Shown: positions 9,054 through 17,646 of the stretch, in pieces | How the letters are laid out: each line of letters starts with the position of its first letter | How positions within the stretch are numbered: position 1 is the first letter of the stretch | Assembly (NCBI RefSeq): GCF_033547075.1 | Contig: NZ_CP137891.1 | Location: 1,798,001-1,862,000, forward strand | Reading direction: 5' to 3' | From: Flavobacterium ardleyense | Lineage (GTDB): Bacteria; Bacteroidota; Bacteroidia; Flavobacteriales; Flavobacteriaceae | Length of the DNA: 64,000 bases | Notes under the pieces: model-generated | What the model was told of the DNA's origin: nothing | The model's database searches: none | What the model saw: the letters and a program-made list of their open reading frames with translations, nothing else | Program-made: the position numbers and the translations under genes

Positions 9054-9638
9054 CTAAAAGTTTTTTAAATATTCATAGACTTTATCTACTGGCATTCCCA
9101 TCACATTAGCGTATGAACCTTCAATCTTTTTGACGGCAATTAAACCAATCCAATCCTGAATTCCGTATGCGCCGGCTTTGTCGTAGGGTTCAAAAGTATT
9201 AATATAATATTCAATTTCTTGGTCATTAAGAGTATTGAAGTAAACCTTTGTGATTTCGGTAATAATTTCAGTCTCTTTGCTTGTCATAAAACAAACCGAG
9301 GTAATAACATCGTGAACTTTTCCAGACATTTCGCGTAACATCGCAAACGCATCATTATAATTATTTGGCTTACCAAGCGCCTTATCGTTTAGCCAAACTA
9401 TAGTGTCACTCGTAATTAGCAAATCATTATCCTTTAAATCATCTTTAAATGCATTTGCTTTTAGCTCAGCTAAAAACTGCGGAATTTCGGCTGCAGCCAA
9501 ATGAGGGGGATATACTTCTTCAATTTCTTTAAGTCGAACTTCAAACTTTATATTTAAATCTAGAAAAAACTGCTGTCGGCGAGGAGAGCCTGAAGCTAGT
9601 ATTATATTCGTATTGTTTAAATTTTTATAAAATACCAT
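9054..9638 (-). CDS. maf: Maf-like nucleoside triphosphate pyrophosphatase
   Basis: Maf proteins hydrolyse non-canonical or pyrimidine nucleoside triphosphates and are linked to septum arrest. The 194-residue protein has the N-terminal substrate loop ILASGSPRRQQFF, the central SDTIVWLNDKALGKP block, then MSGKVHDVITSV and the C-terminal YDKAGAYGIQDWIG and GSYANVMGMPVDKVYEYL motifs. These define the dTTP/UTP (YhdE) subgroup. The ATG at 9636-9638 lies inside the 3' end of the UbiA-family gene, a 14-base overlap that implies coupled translation. Length is normal. Whether it acts mainly on nucleotides or in cell division is not decided by the sequence. Confidence 0.93.
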   Translation of the reverse strand: MVFYKNLNNTNIILASGSPRRQQFFLDLNIKFEVRLKEIEEVYPPHLAAAEIPQFLAELKANAFKDDLKDNDLLITSDTIVWLNDKALGKPNNYNDAFAMLREMSGKVHDVITSVCFMTSKETEIITEITKVYFNTLNDQEIEYYINTFEPYDKAGAYGIQDWIGLIAVKKIEGSYANVMGMPVDKVYEYLKNF

Positions 9639-10557
9639 ACTTGATATTTAAAGAGATAACCACAATCGAAAGAATACCAAAAAGAATAACAAACTTCAAA
9701 ACATTTGAAAGATGCTGAAAATCTTTACTAGTCTTGGCAGACCACATTTTAATGGTAAAATAAAGTAGGGGTCCAACTACCAATACCAATCCGTAAACGG
9801 TTGCATACCATAAGTCGCTAGAAACAAAATAAGTATTTATATAAACTAATAATGAAAGCAGTGGAATGAAACTAAGGTAAAAAACGATCTTTGCGGTTCT
9901 GGAAACGCCCAAAACAATTGGTAGTGTGTGGATGTCATCATTATAATCTCCTTTTACATCGGCCAGGTCTTTTACGATTTCTCGAATGAAATTTAAAACG
10001 AAGCAAAAAATAGCGTAGTCCATCAAGATTTTAAATAACACTGCAAGAATCGCTTGGTTGTCCAATGTAATGATTGGATAAAGATCATAAACCCCAATGA
10101 TTATCACACTTACAGATAGTAGTAATGCAACAATGATGTTTCCAACCAAAACTGTCTGCTTAAAATTACTCGCATACATATATAAGGTAGCGGCAATTAG
10201 AATAAAAATTGCAGAGAATCCCGGCTTACCAATCGCATTTGATAAGTAAAATCCACATCCAACGCCAATGATATTTAGCACCACATAATAATTGTAGGCA
10301 GTAGCCTCTGAAATGCTATCGCCAATGACTACTTGCTTTGGTTTATTTATGAGGTCTGTATTGACATCAAAAATATTATTAATTAGGTAGCCGCCAGCTG
10401 CTATTGTAACAGTTGCCAAAACTAACAAGGCATATTGCCAATCTGTTAAGGCAAGCGGTAACCCCTGAATTTTTAGAAATCCATATCTAAATATTAGTTG
10501 CATCAAAGCAAGCATTATTAGATTCTGATATCTGATCACTTTAAAAAAATCGAGCAT
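9625..10557 (-). CDS. UbiA-superfamily prenyltransferase
   Basis: A 310-residue integral membrane prenyltransferase with about eight to nine hydrophobic helices. The first Asp-rich motif is NNIFDVNTD at residues 60-68. The second is around DLADVKGDYNDDIHTLP, matching the two Mg-diphosphate sites of UbiA enzymes. In flavobacteria such proteins are often named geranylgeranylglycerol-phosphate geranylgeranyltransferase-like, but the acceptor cannot be read from the sequence. It is distinct from MenA, which is encoded at 27980-28939. A good promoter (TTG at 10605-10607, -7 at 10578-10585) lies just upstream. Its end overlaps maf. Confidence 0.85.
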   Translation of the reverse strand: MLDFFKVIRYQNLIMLALMQLIFRYGFLKIQGLPLALTDWQYALLVLATVTIAAGGYLINNIFDVNTDLINKPKQVVIGDSISEATAYNYYVVLNIIGVGCGFYLSNAIGKPGFSAIFILIAATLYMYASNFKQTVLVGNIIVALLLSVSVIIIGVYDLYPIITLDNQAILAVLFKILMDYAIFCFVLNFIREIVKDLADVKGDYNDDIHTLPIVLGVSRTAKIVFYLSFIPLLSLLVYINTYFVSSDLWYATVYGLVLVVGPLLYFTIKMWSAKTSKDFQHLSNVLKFVILFGILSIVVISLNIKYGIL

Positions 10558-10577
10558 AATGAGATGTTAGGTGTTAG

Positions 10578-10607
10578 CAAATGTAGTTTAATCGTATTGT
10601 GCATCAA
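10578..10607 (-). promoter_or_regulatory. Bacteroidota-type promoter for the UbiA-family gene
   Basis: Read on the minus strand, TTG (10607-10605), a 19-base spacer and TACATTTG (10585-10578) match the Bacteroidota consensus TTG-N19-TAnnTTTG. It overlaps the 3' end of the KdsC-like gene and lies 20 bases before the UbiA-family ATG, so that gene and maf/mscS can be transcribed separately. Confidence 0.65.
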
Positions 10608-11118
10608 AGTACTTGAGCCACTTTCCTTGAGTTTTCATAACCTGCTCTATTACATCTCGTACCGCGCCTTTTCCGCCATTTTTGTGAGAGACATACTTTG
10701 AGAGGTTTTTAATTTCTGATACCGAATCCTGAGGACAGGTGGGTAGCCCCACCAATTGCATTACGTGATAATCTGGAATATCGTCGCCCATATATAGCAC
10801 TTGAGAAGGGTCAATATTATTAAGATTAATATACTCTTTAAATATTTTTACCTTATCAGAAGCTCCCAAATGAATGTCCTTAATTCCTAGATTATGTAGT
10901 CGCACTCGAACTCCTTCATTGCTTCCTCCCGAAATAATGCACACATTATAGCCGCTTTCTATAGCCGCCTTCATGGCGTAGCCGTCTCGAATGTTCATAA
11001 TTCTCAGCATTTCGCCAGTTGAGGTAATATGTACAGCGCTATCGGTAAGTACGCCATCCACATCAAATATAAATGTACTGATGCCGTTCATTACTATTTT
11101 GTAATTTTTATCTGTCAT
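10588..11118 (-). CDS. KdsC-like HAD phosphatase
   Basis: A 176-residue HAD-superfamily phosphatase of the KDO-8-phosphate phosphatase type, acting in the cytoplasm on the sugar acid of lipopolysaccharide core. It shows the nucleophile motif FDVDGVLTD (Asp19 and Asp21), IISGGS for motif II, Lys89 after HLGASD, and GDDIPD (Asp112, Asp113) for the metal site. Like KdsC it is a compact cap-less protein that would work as a tetramer. It overlaps the preceding DUF2520-type gene by 11 bases. Specificity for KDO-8-P is inferred from family resemblance; N-acylneuraminate-9-phosphatase-type activity would look similar. Confidence 0.85.
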   Translation of the reverse strand: MTDKNYKIVMNGISTFIFDVDGVLTDSAVHITSTGEMLRIMNIRDGYAMKAAIESGYNVCIISGGSNEGVRVRLHNLGIKDIHLGASDKVKIFKEYINLNNIDPSQVLYMGDDIPDYHVMQLVGLPTCPQDSVSEIKNLSKYVSHKNGGKGAVRDVIEQVMKTQGKWLKYFDAQYD

Positions 11119-11860
11119 GTTGAATAGATTCTGTTAGTAATTTATATATTTTATTATATTCTGAATTTTTCAGAAAATTTAAATGCGCATCAATGGTGTT
11201 CTGATCGCCACGAATTGCAGGTCCTGTCTGAGCATGTTTTGGATCTAAATAAAAAATTTTCTCAGCGGTTTCTTTTATTAGTGGCTTCAAGATTTCGAAA
11301 GATATATTGTTTTCCTTGCAAATTTCTTCTCCAATCGTGTATAAGTGGTTGGCAAAATTACTTACGAAAACCGCCGCAACGTGGAGCGATTTACGCTGTT
11401 GCGAATTTATTAAATTTACATTGTTTGAAATGAAACTTCCCAAAGCTTTTAATTCTTCTAGATCGTTCAAATTTTCTGCCTCCAGACAAAGTGGAACTTT
11501 TTTGAAGTCGACACTTTTTGTTTTCGAAAATGTTTGTAGAGGATAAAAAACCGCTCTTCTGTTTTTTTCGCTCATGGAATCCAGCGGCATTGTGCCGGAA
11601 GTGTGTGCAACAAGCCGATTTGAAAATGGCAAATTCAAACTTACTTCTCTAATTGCCGAGTCACTTACTGCAATAATATATAAATCCGACTCCAGCAAAT
11701 CACCGTAATTAATAATTATTTTGGTTGGATCTATCAGATTCTCAACACTTTCGATTTTCCGAACAAGTATTTGTTGAAGATGTAATTCTGAACTGTGCAA
11801 AATAGCCTTCAGCAAATGCTGAGCAACATTCCCCGAACCGATAATAGTAACTTTCTTCAT
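11108..11860 (-). CDS. Rossmann-fold protein with DUF2520 domain
   Basis: A 250-residue cytoplasmic protein. The N-terminus VTIIGSGNVAQHLLKAI is a dinucleotide-binding GxGxxA-type motif. LYIIAVSDSAIREVSLNLP and VAHTSGTMPLDSM follow as in F420/NADP reductase-like proteins. The C-terminal half (about 120-250, with FANHLYTIGEEICKENNISF and GPAIRGDQNTIDAHLNFL) matches the DUF2520 helical domain. Function of the family is not established; a 2-hydroxyacid or pantoate-like dehydrogenase activity has been suggested from the fold. It is first in the group with the KdsC-like gene, and its 3' end overlaps that gene. Confidence 0.85.
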   Translation of the reverse strand: MKKVTIIGSGNVAQHLLKAILHSSELHLQQILVRKIESVENLIDPTKIIINYGDLLESDLYIIAVSDSAIREVSLNLPFSNRLVAHTSGTMPLDSMSEKNRRAVFYPLQTFSKTKSVDFKKVPLCLEAENLNDLEELKALGSFISNNVNLINSQQRKSLHVAAVFVSNFANHLYTIGEEICKENNISFEILKPLIKETAEKIFYLDPKHAQTGPAIRGDQNTIDAHLNFLKNSEYNKIYKLLTESIQHDR

Positions 11861-11973
11861 TCGGCTAAATTATCAAAAAATTCTCAGACATACATTAGAT
11901 CAAAGATGGACTAACAGTAATAAATTTAGTATAAATCCAAGCTTTTCAATTCTTTATAACGGACATTTTTCCT

Positions 11974-11981
11974 TACTTTTG
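11974..11981 (+). promoter_or_regulatory. -7 element upstream of the CcsBA gene
   Basis: TACTTTTG fits the Bacteroidota -7 consensus TAnnTTTG and lies 28 bases before the ATG at 12010. No clear -33 TTG was found at the expected spacing. Confidence 0.5.
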
Positions 11982-12009
11982 CAGAACTTTACATTAAATT
12001 TTCAACCTC

Positions 12010-15000
12010 ATGGTTAATAAAATTGGTTCTTTTTTATTTTCTACTCGTTTAATGGCCGTTTTGTTTCTCTCCTTTGCCGTTGCTATGGCCGTCGGCACCT
12101 TCATAGAAAACGAATATAATACCGATACCGCCCGAATAATTATTTACAATGCGTGGTGGTTTGAAGGAATTATGCTTCTCTTCGCAGTTAATTTTATTGG
12201 AAATATTAAAAAATACCAGCTGTGGCATTGGAAAAAATGGGCAACTCTTACATTGCACTTATCATTCCTGCTGATACTTCTAGGAGCATTTATTACTCGC
12301 TATATTAGTTACGAAGGAATGATGCCTATTAGAGAAGGCGAAACTGAACAACAATTCTTTTCTGATAAAACATACCTTACAGTCTTAGTTGATGGGGACT
12401 ATCAAGGCGAAATGAAACGTCTCACTTTCGAAAAGCCTATCTTGTTTTCGCCTGTTACCAACAACGATTTCACAATTAGCGAAAACTTTGCTGGAAAGCC
12501 ATTTAAAATCAAATATAAAGATTTTATTATGGGAGCTACAGAAACTATCACCGCTGATAAAGACGGAGTGTTGTATCTTAAAATGGTAGAATCGGGAGAA
12601 GGTACCCGCCACGAGCATTTTCTTAAAGAAGGGGAAGTTCAAAATATCCACAACGTACTTTTTGCCCTTAACAAACCCACAAAAGGTGCTATAAATATTA
12701 CGATGAATGACCAAGGTAAAACAATTCAATCTCCATTTGAAGGTGAGTTTATGACCATGGCAACACAAGCTCAAACTCCTGTAGTAAAAGATATCGAACA
12801 GCCACTTGCTATGAGATCTCTTTATAATCTAGCAGGACAGCGATTTGTATTTCCGGACGAACCTGTTAAAGGCCGGAAAACGTACATTTCTAACAATGAC
12901 TATAAAAATAAAGAACATACCGATGCTCTTATTGTTACGCTAGAGGCAAATGGTAAATCTGAAGAACTTACTCTTGTAGGATCAAAAGGAAATATCGGAG
13001 AGCCACACGCTGTTACAATTGATGGCTTAGATTATACTGTGTTTTTTGGAAGTAAAGCGTATACTCTTCCTTTCGAAATTAAATTGAATGATTTTATTGC
13101 AGCCAAATATCCAGGAACCGAGAAAAGTTACTCTTCCTTTGAAAGCCAAGTTACAGTTATAGATAAAGATAAAACTTTTGATGCACGGATCTTTATGAAT
13201 AACGTCTTGGATCACGGTGGCTATAGATTTTTTCAAGCCTCGTTTCATCCGGACGAAAAAGGAACTGTGTTGTCAGTGAATCACGATGCTTGGGGAAGCG
13301 GAATTACATATTTTGGATATACCTTATTATATATAGGAATGATGGCAATTATGTTTTCAAAAAATACTCGATTTGATGATCTTAAAAGAAAATTGGAAAA
13401 CGTGAAAGCGAAAAAAGCTAAATTAATGACAATGCTTTTGCTGTTCTTAAGCATGGGAATGTTTGCGCAAAACCCGCCTGCGCATGATGAGCACGACGGA
13501 CACGATCACGCCGCACACGCTGAGCAAACTCAAAAAACCCCTGCTCATGACCATTCTCAAGAGAGCAGTTCGGCAACAAAAGCAGCTCCCACTAGGATGC
13601 CAACTGTGGATGAGGTTAAAAAGTTCATCAATGATAATGCAGTAAGTGAAGAACACGCGGCAAAGTTTGGACGTGTTGTAATTCAAGATCAAGGTGGTCG
13701 AATGAAGCCTGTCAATACCTTCTCGTCTGAGCTTCTCCGCAAAGTAAGTAAAAGTGATAAATTTGATAAACTCAACGCCGATCAAGTTTTTCTGTCAATG
13801 GTACAATTTCCAAATGCTTGGTTCGAAGTGCCATTGGTTTACATCAAACCAGGAAACGATAGTATCCGTCATATTATTGGAATTGAGAAAGATGCAAAGT
13901 ATGCTCCTTTTATCAAGTTTTTTGATGAAACAGGAAATTACAAACTTTCAAAATATCTCGATGCCGCCTACAAAGCAGCTGTTCCAGATCAATTTCAAAA
14001 GGATTTTATAGAAACAGATCGCAAAGTAATTTTATTAAATCAAGCTTTAAGTGGCGCGATTCTAAGAATATTTCCAATTCCAAATGATCCAAATAATAAA
14101 TGGGTTTCTTATATGGAACTTGGTGAAATAGGTCTTAAAGGTCAAGATTCGCTATTTACCCAAAAGATTTTGCCGCTCTATATCCTATCGGCCAAGAATG
14201 CTGCAGAATCAAAAAATTATAAAGAAGCAGATTTTTTCCTTGACGGAATTCAAAAGTTTCAACATAAATACGGTAGTGAAGTACTTCCAACCGATGATAA
14301 AGTAACTTCAGAAATACTGTACAACAAATACGACATTTTCAAAAACTTATACTTCTTGTATATGTTTGCAGGAGTGTTGATGTTAATGTTAGTAGTTGTA
14401 AATATCTTTTTTGAGAAGAAAGCTATTAGAATTGTAATCAATGCTTTCCACATATTTATCGGATTTTTGTTCTTTTTGCATACCGTAGGTTTGGCAGCAA
14501 GATGGTATATTTCTGGGCACGCGCCTTGGAGTGATGCTTATGAATCTATGATCTATGTGGCATGGGCAACAATGTTTTTCTCATTGGCATTCGACAGAAA
14601 GTCAAAATTAACTGTTGCGTCAGGAACATTCGTCGCCTCGATGATCTTAATGATTGCGCATTGGAGTTGGATGGACCCAGCAATAGCAAACCTTCAACCA
14701 GTTCTAGATTCGTATTGGTTAATGATTCACGTTGCGGTAATTGTTGGAAGTTACGGACCTTTTACCCTTGCAATGATACTCGGATTAGTTTCGCTATTCT
14801 TAATGGTATTTACTACCAAAAAGAACAAGGCAAAAATGGATCTCAACATTAAAGAAATTACCTATATTAATGAAATGGCGCTTACAATTGGACTCGTAAT
14901 GCTTACCATCGGTAACTTCCTTGGAGGGCAATGGGCCAATGAAAGCTGGGGTCGTTACTGGGGATGGGACCCAAAAGAGACCTGGGCATTGATAAGTATT

Positions 15001-15261
15001 ATGATTTATGCATTTGTAATTCACGCGCGTTTCGTGCCTGCATTGCGCGGAAAATGGATTTATAACCTTATGAGTGTTCTGGCATTCTACTCAATTATGA
15101 TGACTTATTTTGGAGTAAATTTCTACCTTTCCGGACTGCATTCATACGCAAGTGGAGACAAGGTTGTTACGCCGTCCTTCATATATTACTCCGTTGCTGC
15201 AATCGCAATACTCGCAATTGTATCCTATTGGCGAGTAAATTTATTTAAGAAAAAGCAGTAA
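12010..15261 (+). CDS. ccsA: Cytochrome c biogenesis fusion protein CcsBA (ResB-CcsA)
   Basis: System II cytochrome c synthase, which exports haem and attaches it to apocytochromes on the outer face of the inner membrane. At 1083 residues it fuses both subunits. Residues 1-105 contain ResB/CcsB helices (FSTRLMAVLFLSFAVAMAVG) and a large extracytoplasmic domain runs to about 440. A helix sits near 437-455. The CcsA half, about 775-1083, has HAPWSDAYESMIYVAW and the haem-handling WWD motif WGRYWGWDPKETW near 981-993. Between the halves a second signal-like segment (about 473-488, ending MFAQ) precedes a His-rich stretch (491-516). The gene stands alone and ends in a strong hairpin. Confidence 0.95.
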   Translation: MVNKIGSFLFSTRLMAVLFLSFAVAMAVGTFIENEYNTDTARIIIYNAWWFEGIMLLFAVNFIGNIKKYQLWHWKKWATLTLHLSFLLILLGAFITRYISYEGMMPIREGETEQQFFSDKTYLTVLVDGDYQGEMKRLTFEKPILFSPVTNNDFTISENFAGKPFKIKYKDFIMGATETITADKDGVLYLKMVESGEGTRHEHFLKEGEVQNIHNVLFALNKPTKGAINITMNDQGKTIQSPFEGEFMTMATQAQTPVVKDIEQPLAMRSLYNLAGQRFVFPDEPVKGRKTYISNNDYKNKEHTDALIVTLEANGKSEELTLVGSKGNIGEPHAVTIDGLDYTVFFGSKAYTLPFEIKLNDFIAAKYPGTEKSYSSFESQVTVIDKDKTFDARIFMNNVLDHGGYRFFQASFHPDEKGTVLSVNHDAWGSGITYFGYTLLYIGMMAIMFSKNTRFDDLKRKLENVKAKKAKLMTMLLLFLSMGMFAQNPPAHDEHDGHDHAAHAEQTQKTPAHDHSQESSSATKAAPTRMPTVDEVKKFINDNAVSEEHAAKFGRVVIQDQGGRMKPVNTFSSELLRKVSKSDKFDKLNADQVFLSMVQFPNAWFEVPLVYIKPGNDSIRHIIGIEKDAKYAPFIKFFDETGNYKLSKYLDAAYKAAVPDQFQKDFIETDRKVILLNQALSGAILRIFPIPNDPNNKWVSYMELGEIGLKGQDSLFTQKILPLYILSAKNAAESKNYKEADFFLDGIQKFQHKYGSEVLPTDDKVTSEILYNKYDIFKNLYFLYMFAGVLMLMLVVVNIFFEKKAIRIVINAFHIFIGFLFFLHTVGLAARWYISGHAPWSDAYESMIYVAWATMFFSLAFDRKSKLTVASGTFVASMILMIAHWSWMDPAIANLQPVLDSYWLMIHVAVIVGSYGPFTLAMILGLVSLFLMVFTTKKNKAKMDLNIKEITYINEMALTIGLVMLTIGNFLGGQWANESWGRYWGWDPKETWALISIMIYAFVIHARFVPALRGKWIYNLMSVLAFYSIMMTYFGVNFYLSGLHSYASGDKVVTPSFIYYSVAAIAILAIVSYWRVNLFKKKQ

Positions 15262-15280
15262 AATAATAATAGTATAATCT

Positions 15281-15329
15281 AAAAACTCTCAATCGAAACA
15301 CCATTTTCTTTCGATTGAGAGTTTTTTTT
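15281..15329 (+). terminator. Rho-independent terminator after ccsBA
   Basis: The left arm 15281-15298 (AAAAACTCTCAATCGAAA) and the right arm 15309-15325 pair almost completely around a 10-base loop. A run of T follows (15322-15329). The A-rich left flank would also let it work on the minus strand. Confidence 0.88.
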
Positions 15330-15330
15330 G

Positions 15331-15498
15331 GGGCGAGACCATCGCCAGTACGACTGTGCAAAGTAGAAAGAGTAAGGTGACTCTGGTCGGGCTGTCCGCT
15401 CCCAATCTTTGCTATGGCTTTTGCTCCACAAAGCCATAGTAAAGGATTTGCTTCGCCTGTTCGCTTTGCTCGCGTCCACTACCATCCCTCTCGCAAAC
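15331..15498 (+). repeat. Modular intergenic hairpin element, copy A1
   Basis: A gene-free segment beginning GGGCGAGACCATCGCCAG. It contains GGTCGGGCTGTCCGCTC, a perfect 10-base stem (15412-15421 with 15430-15439), AAAGGATTTGCTTCGCC, TTCGCTTTGCTCGCGTCC and CCATCCCTCTCGCAAA. The same blocks occur in order at 56201-56357 and, inverted, at 44640-44778. The TTTGCTTCGCC...TTCGCT block also occurs at 29647-29850. It is sandwiched between two terminator hairpins of the convergent genes. From memory, flavobacterial genomes carry many such elements; no name or function can be given. Confidence 0.7.
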
Positions 15499-15559
15499 TA
15501 TCCACCGTAAAAAATGCTGATATTTACAACAAGAACTACAATAATAACTAGCATAAAAA

Positions 15560-15601
15560 AACTCTCAAATAAAACTAATCTATTAGTTTCACTTGAGAGT
15601 T
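15560..15601 (-). terminator. Long hairpin terminator after the FMN reductase gene
   Basis: Arms 15560-15579 and 15582-15601 pair at 18 of 20 positions around a two-base loop. On the minus strand a T-run (complement of the A-run 15555-15561) follows, as expected for a terminator of the operon ending at 15626. Its AAACTCTCAA/TTGAGAGTTT ends repeat those of the hairpin at 15281-15329. Confidence 0.8.
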
Positions 15602-15625
15602 TGTTGCTTGATAGTAGGTTAAAAT

Positions 15626-16195
15626 TTATACGTCTTTCTCGATTTCCTTAAGGCCTTTTGTCCATCTAGTAATTTGTTTGAACATAGTACCAGCTGCTTT
15701 CACCGAAATTTCATTGCCTTGGAAAACGCCATTCTCATCGATGTTTTGCTCAAAACGTGGAAAATTTACAGCTTCGCCAAGCGGAATCATCTTCATTGTG
15801 GCTAATGCGGTCTTCAAAGCATTTGCAGCTCTAGTTCCAGCAGAAATACCACCGTAACTCACAATTCCTGCCGCTTTAAATCTCCATTCATGCACTAAAT
15901 ATTCCAATGCATTATGCAATGGAGCAGGGAAATTATGATTATACTCAGCAGTGACAAAAATAAATGCATCTGCTTCTTCAATCTTTGAACTCCACAATTT
16001 GGTGTGTTCGAGCGTATAGTCTTTTTTTGAAGGATGATTTGGCTCATTCATCATTGGCAAATTTAATTCACCAAGATCAATAACTTCAATCTCAAAATTC
16101 GAATGCTTTTTTGCTTGCTCTGCAACCCACTGCGCAACCAAAGGACCTTTTCTACCTGGACGTACGGTCGAGGAGATTATTTTAAGTTTTTTCAT
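15626..16195 (-). CDS. NADPH-dependent FMN reductase family protein
   Basis: A 189-residue flavodoxin-like quinone or azo-dye reductase family member. The phosphate-binding loop is ISSTVRPGRKGPLVAQWV near residues 7-24. AFIFVTAEYNHNFPAPLHNA (about 76-95) is the typical flavin-contacting loop, and GIVSYGGISAGTRAANAL follows. It is cytosolic and probably dimeric. It lies five bases after the yceI-like gene and ends at a long hairpin, so the two form an operon. The physiological electron acceptor is not evident; quinone detoxification or flavin reduction are possible. Confidence 0.88.
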   Translation of the reverse strand: MKKLKIISSTVRPGRKGPLVAQWVAEQAKKHSNFEIEVIDLGELNLPMMNEPNHPSKKDYTLEHTKLWSSKIEEADAFIFVTAEYNHNFPAPLHNALEYLVHEWRFKAAGIVSYGGISAGTRAANALKTALATMKMIPLGEAVNFPRFEQNIDENGVFQGNEISVKAAGTMFKQITRWTKGLKEIEKDV

Positions 16196-16200
16196 ATAAT

Positions 16201-16782
16201 TTATTTCTTTTCTGAAAATTCGAGATCAGCTTTTAGCATTACCTTATCACTTAACATCGCTTCAGGAAACTTTTCGCCTACCTTGTAGTCGCTTCTTAAT
16301 AAGGTACCCGTAACTTGGAATCCAGCTACCTTTTCCTTATTTGAAGGGTTTTCTATAATACCTCTAAACCAAATTTTAAGTTCCAAAGGCTTTACAATTC
16401 CATGCATAGTTAGGTAGCCATTTGCCACATAACGTCCTTTTTCTTTTCCATCTTTTCTAATCGAAGTACTTTTATAATACATCTTTGGATAGTTTTCTAC
16501 ATCAAAGAAATCTTCGCTGCGTAAGTGCTTATCGCGGGCAGCCACTTGCGTGTTTATAGATTCCATATTGGCGCTCATCTCAATTGATGCGTCGCTAAAG
16601 TCGCCTTTGTCACTTACAATTTGTGCGTCAAAATCTGTAAATGAACCCTCCACGCTCGAAATTGTCAAGTGCGTAATATCAAAGGATAATTGAGAGTGGT
16701 TGGGGTCTGCAAGCCAAGTTTTTTGTGCAAATGAGTTTAAACTGAATGCTGTAAAAAGTAGAAGAGCATAAATTTTTTTCAT
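16201..16782 (-). CDS. YceI-family periplasmic lipid-binding-type protein
   Basis: A 193-residue secreted protein. Residues 1-20 are a signal peptide (KKIYALLLFTAFSLNSFA before Gln20). The mature part has the YceI lipocalin-like features: WLADPNHSQLSFDITHLTIS, VEGSFTDFDAQIVS, then LRSEDFFDVENYPKMYYKST and GYLTMHGIVKPLEL. YceI proteins bind isoprenoids such as polyprenyl quinones and are often linked to stress. Position directly upstream of a flavin or quinone reductase is compatible with a quinone-related role, but that is inference. Confidence 0.9.
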   Translation of the reverse strand: MKKIYALLLFTAFSLNSFAQKTWLADPNHSQLSFDITHLTISSVEGSFTDFDAQIVSDKGDFSDASIEMSANMESINTQVAARDKHLRSEDFFDVENYPKMYYKSTSIRKDGKEKGRYVANGYLTMHGIVKPLELKIWFRGIIENPSNKEKVAGFQVTGTLLRSDYKVGEKFPEAMLSDKVMLKADLEFSEKK

Positions 16783-16959
16783 AACAATATTATATTAATT
16801 AATAATTTCCCTCGTCAAAATAGTAAAAGGGCTCAAAAGTAAATTTACACAAATCAGAAGTAAATCTCAATTGTTTTAAGAATAACTTAATGGTTATGAA
16901 AAGTAAATTAAAAATAAATACTGCAAAAAATCAGTAATTTAAATCTGTTTACTTATATT

Positions 16960-17646
16960 TTATTTAAAAAAATGCCTGAGCGTTAGTTCTAAAGTTGCGG
17001 TGTTGCAAGTTTCAAATCCATGTTTGGTATTAGGTAAAACCGCAAGACTTGAACTTTTAATAGAACTTCGAGCCGCTAACGTTTCATCAAGGCTCACCAT
17101 TTTGTCCGAATCACCTAGCATAAATTGAACAGGAATTTCAATTAGAGAAAGATTGGTATTTGTCAAATAATTTTGACTGCCAATATCTAACATTAAGTCT
17201 GTGGTCTTTGACATAAGTATTTTCCAATTGTCCTCACCATGAATATTTTTTAACTGATTGGCATATTTTGGTACTTTTTCTTCAATAACAGCCCAATTTA
17301 AAAATGATATTTCTGCGGATGCAATTTCAGGACTCCATTTGAATTTAGTTGCCAAGACTGCAATTTTTCCAATCTTACTTTTAAATTTGATCGAATGACA
17401 TAAAGCAACATAACCACCCATACTATAACCAAAGACATTCGGATTCTCAATAGCATTTGTATTTATAAATTCATCCAACTCCTCGACCAATCTCGGAATT
17501 GTCAGGTCGCTGTTGGAATTATTATTTATTCCGTGATCTTGAAAAAGTAGTGAATAGACTTTAAAATCTACCGACAGTAAATTAGCCAAAGCGTCAAAAT
17601 CCGAACTGTGGCCAAGTGCGCCGTGAATCAAAATTATATTCTTCAT
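16960..17646 (-). CDS. Alpha/beta hydrolase
   Basis: A 228-residue alpha/beta-hydrolase. ILIHGALGHSSDFDAL near the start is the oxyanion-hole HG region. VFGYSMGGYVALCHS (about 89-103) contains the nucleophile Ser in G-x-S-x-G. The acid is probably the Asp in MLGDSDKMV and the histidine lies in NTKHGFETC. The ATG overlaps the stop of the anti-sigma gene by four bases, so it is translated with the sigma/anti-sigma pair. It is the size of MenH-type enzymes and no other menH is seen in the window, but nothing specific supports that assignment. Substrate unknown. Confidence 0.8.
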   Translation of the reverse strand: MKNIILIHGALGHSSDFDALANLLSVDFKVYSLLFQDHGINNNSNSDLTIPRLVEELDEFINTNAIENPNVFGYSMGGYVALCHSIKFKSKIGKIAVLATKFKWSPEIASAEISFLNWAVIEEKVPKYANQLKNIHGEDNWKILMSKTTDLMLDIGSQNYLTNTNLSLIEIPVQFMLGDSDKMVSLDETLAARSSIKSSSLAVLPNTKHGFETCNTATLELTLRHFFK

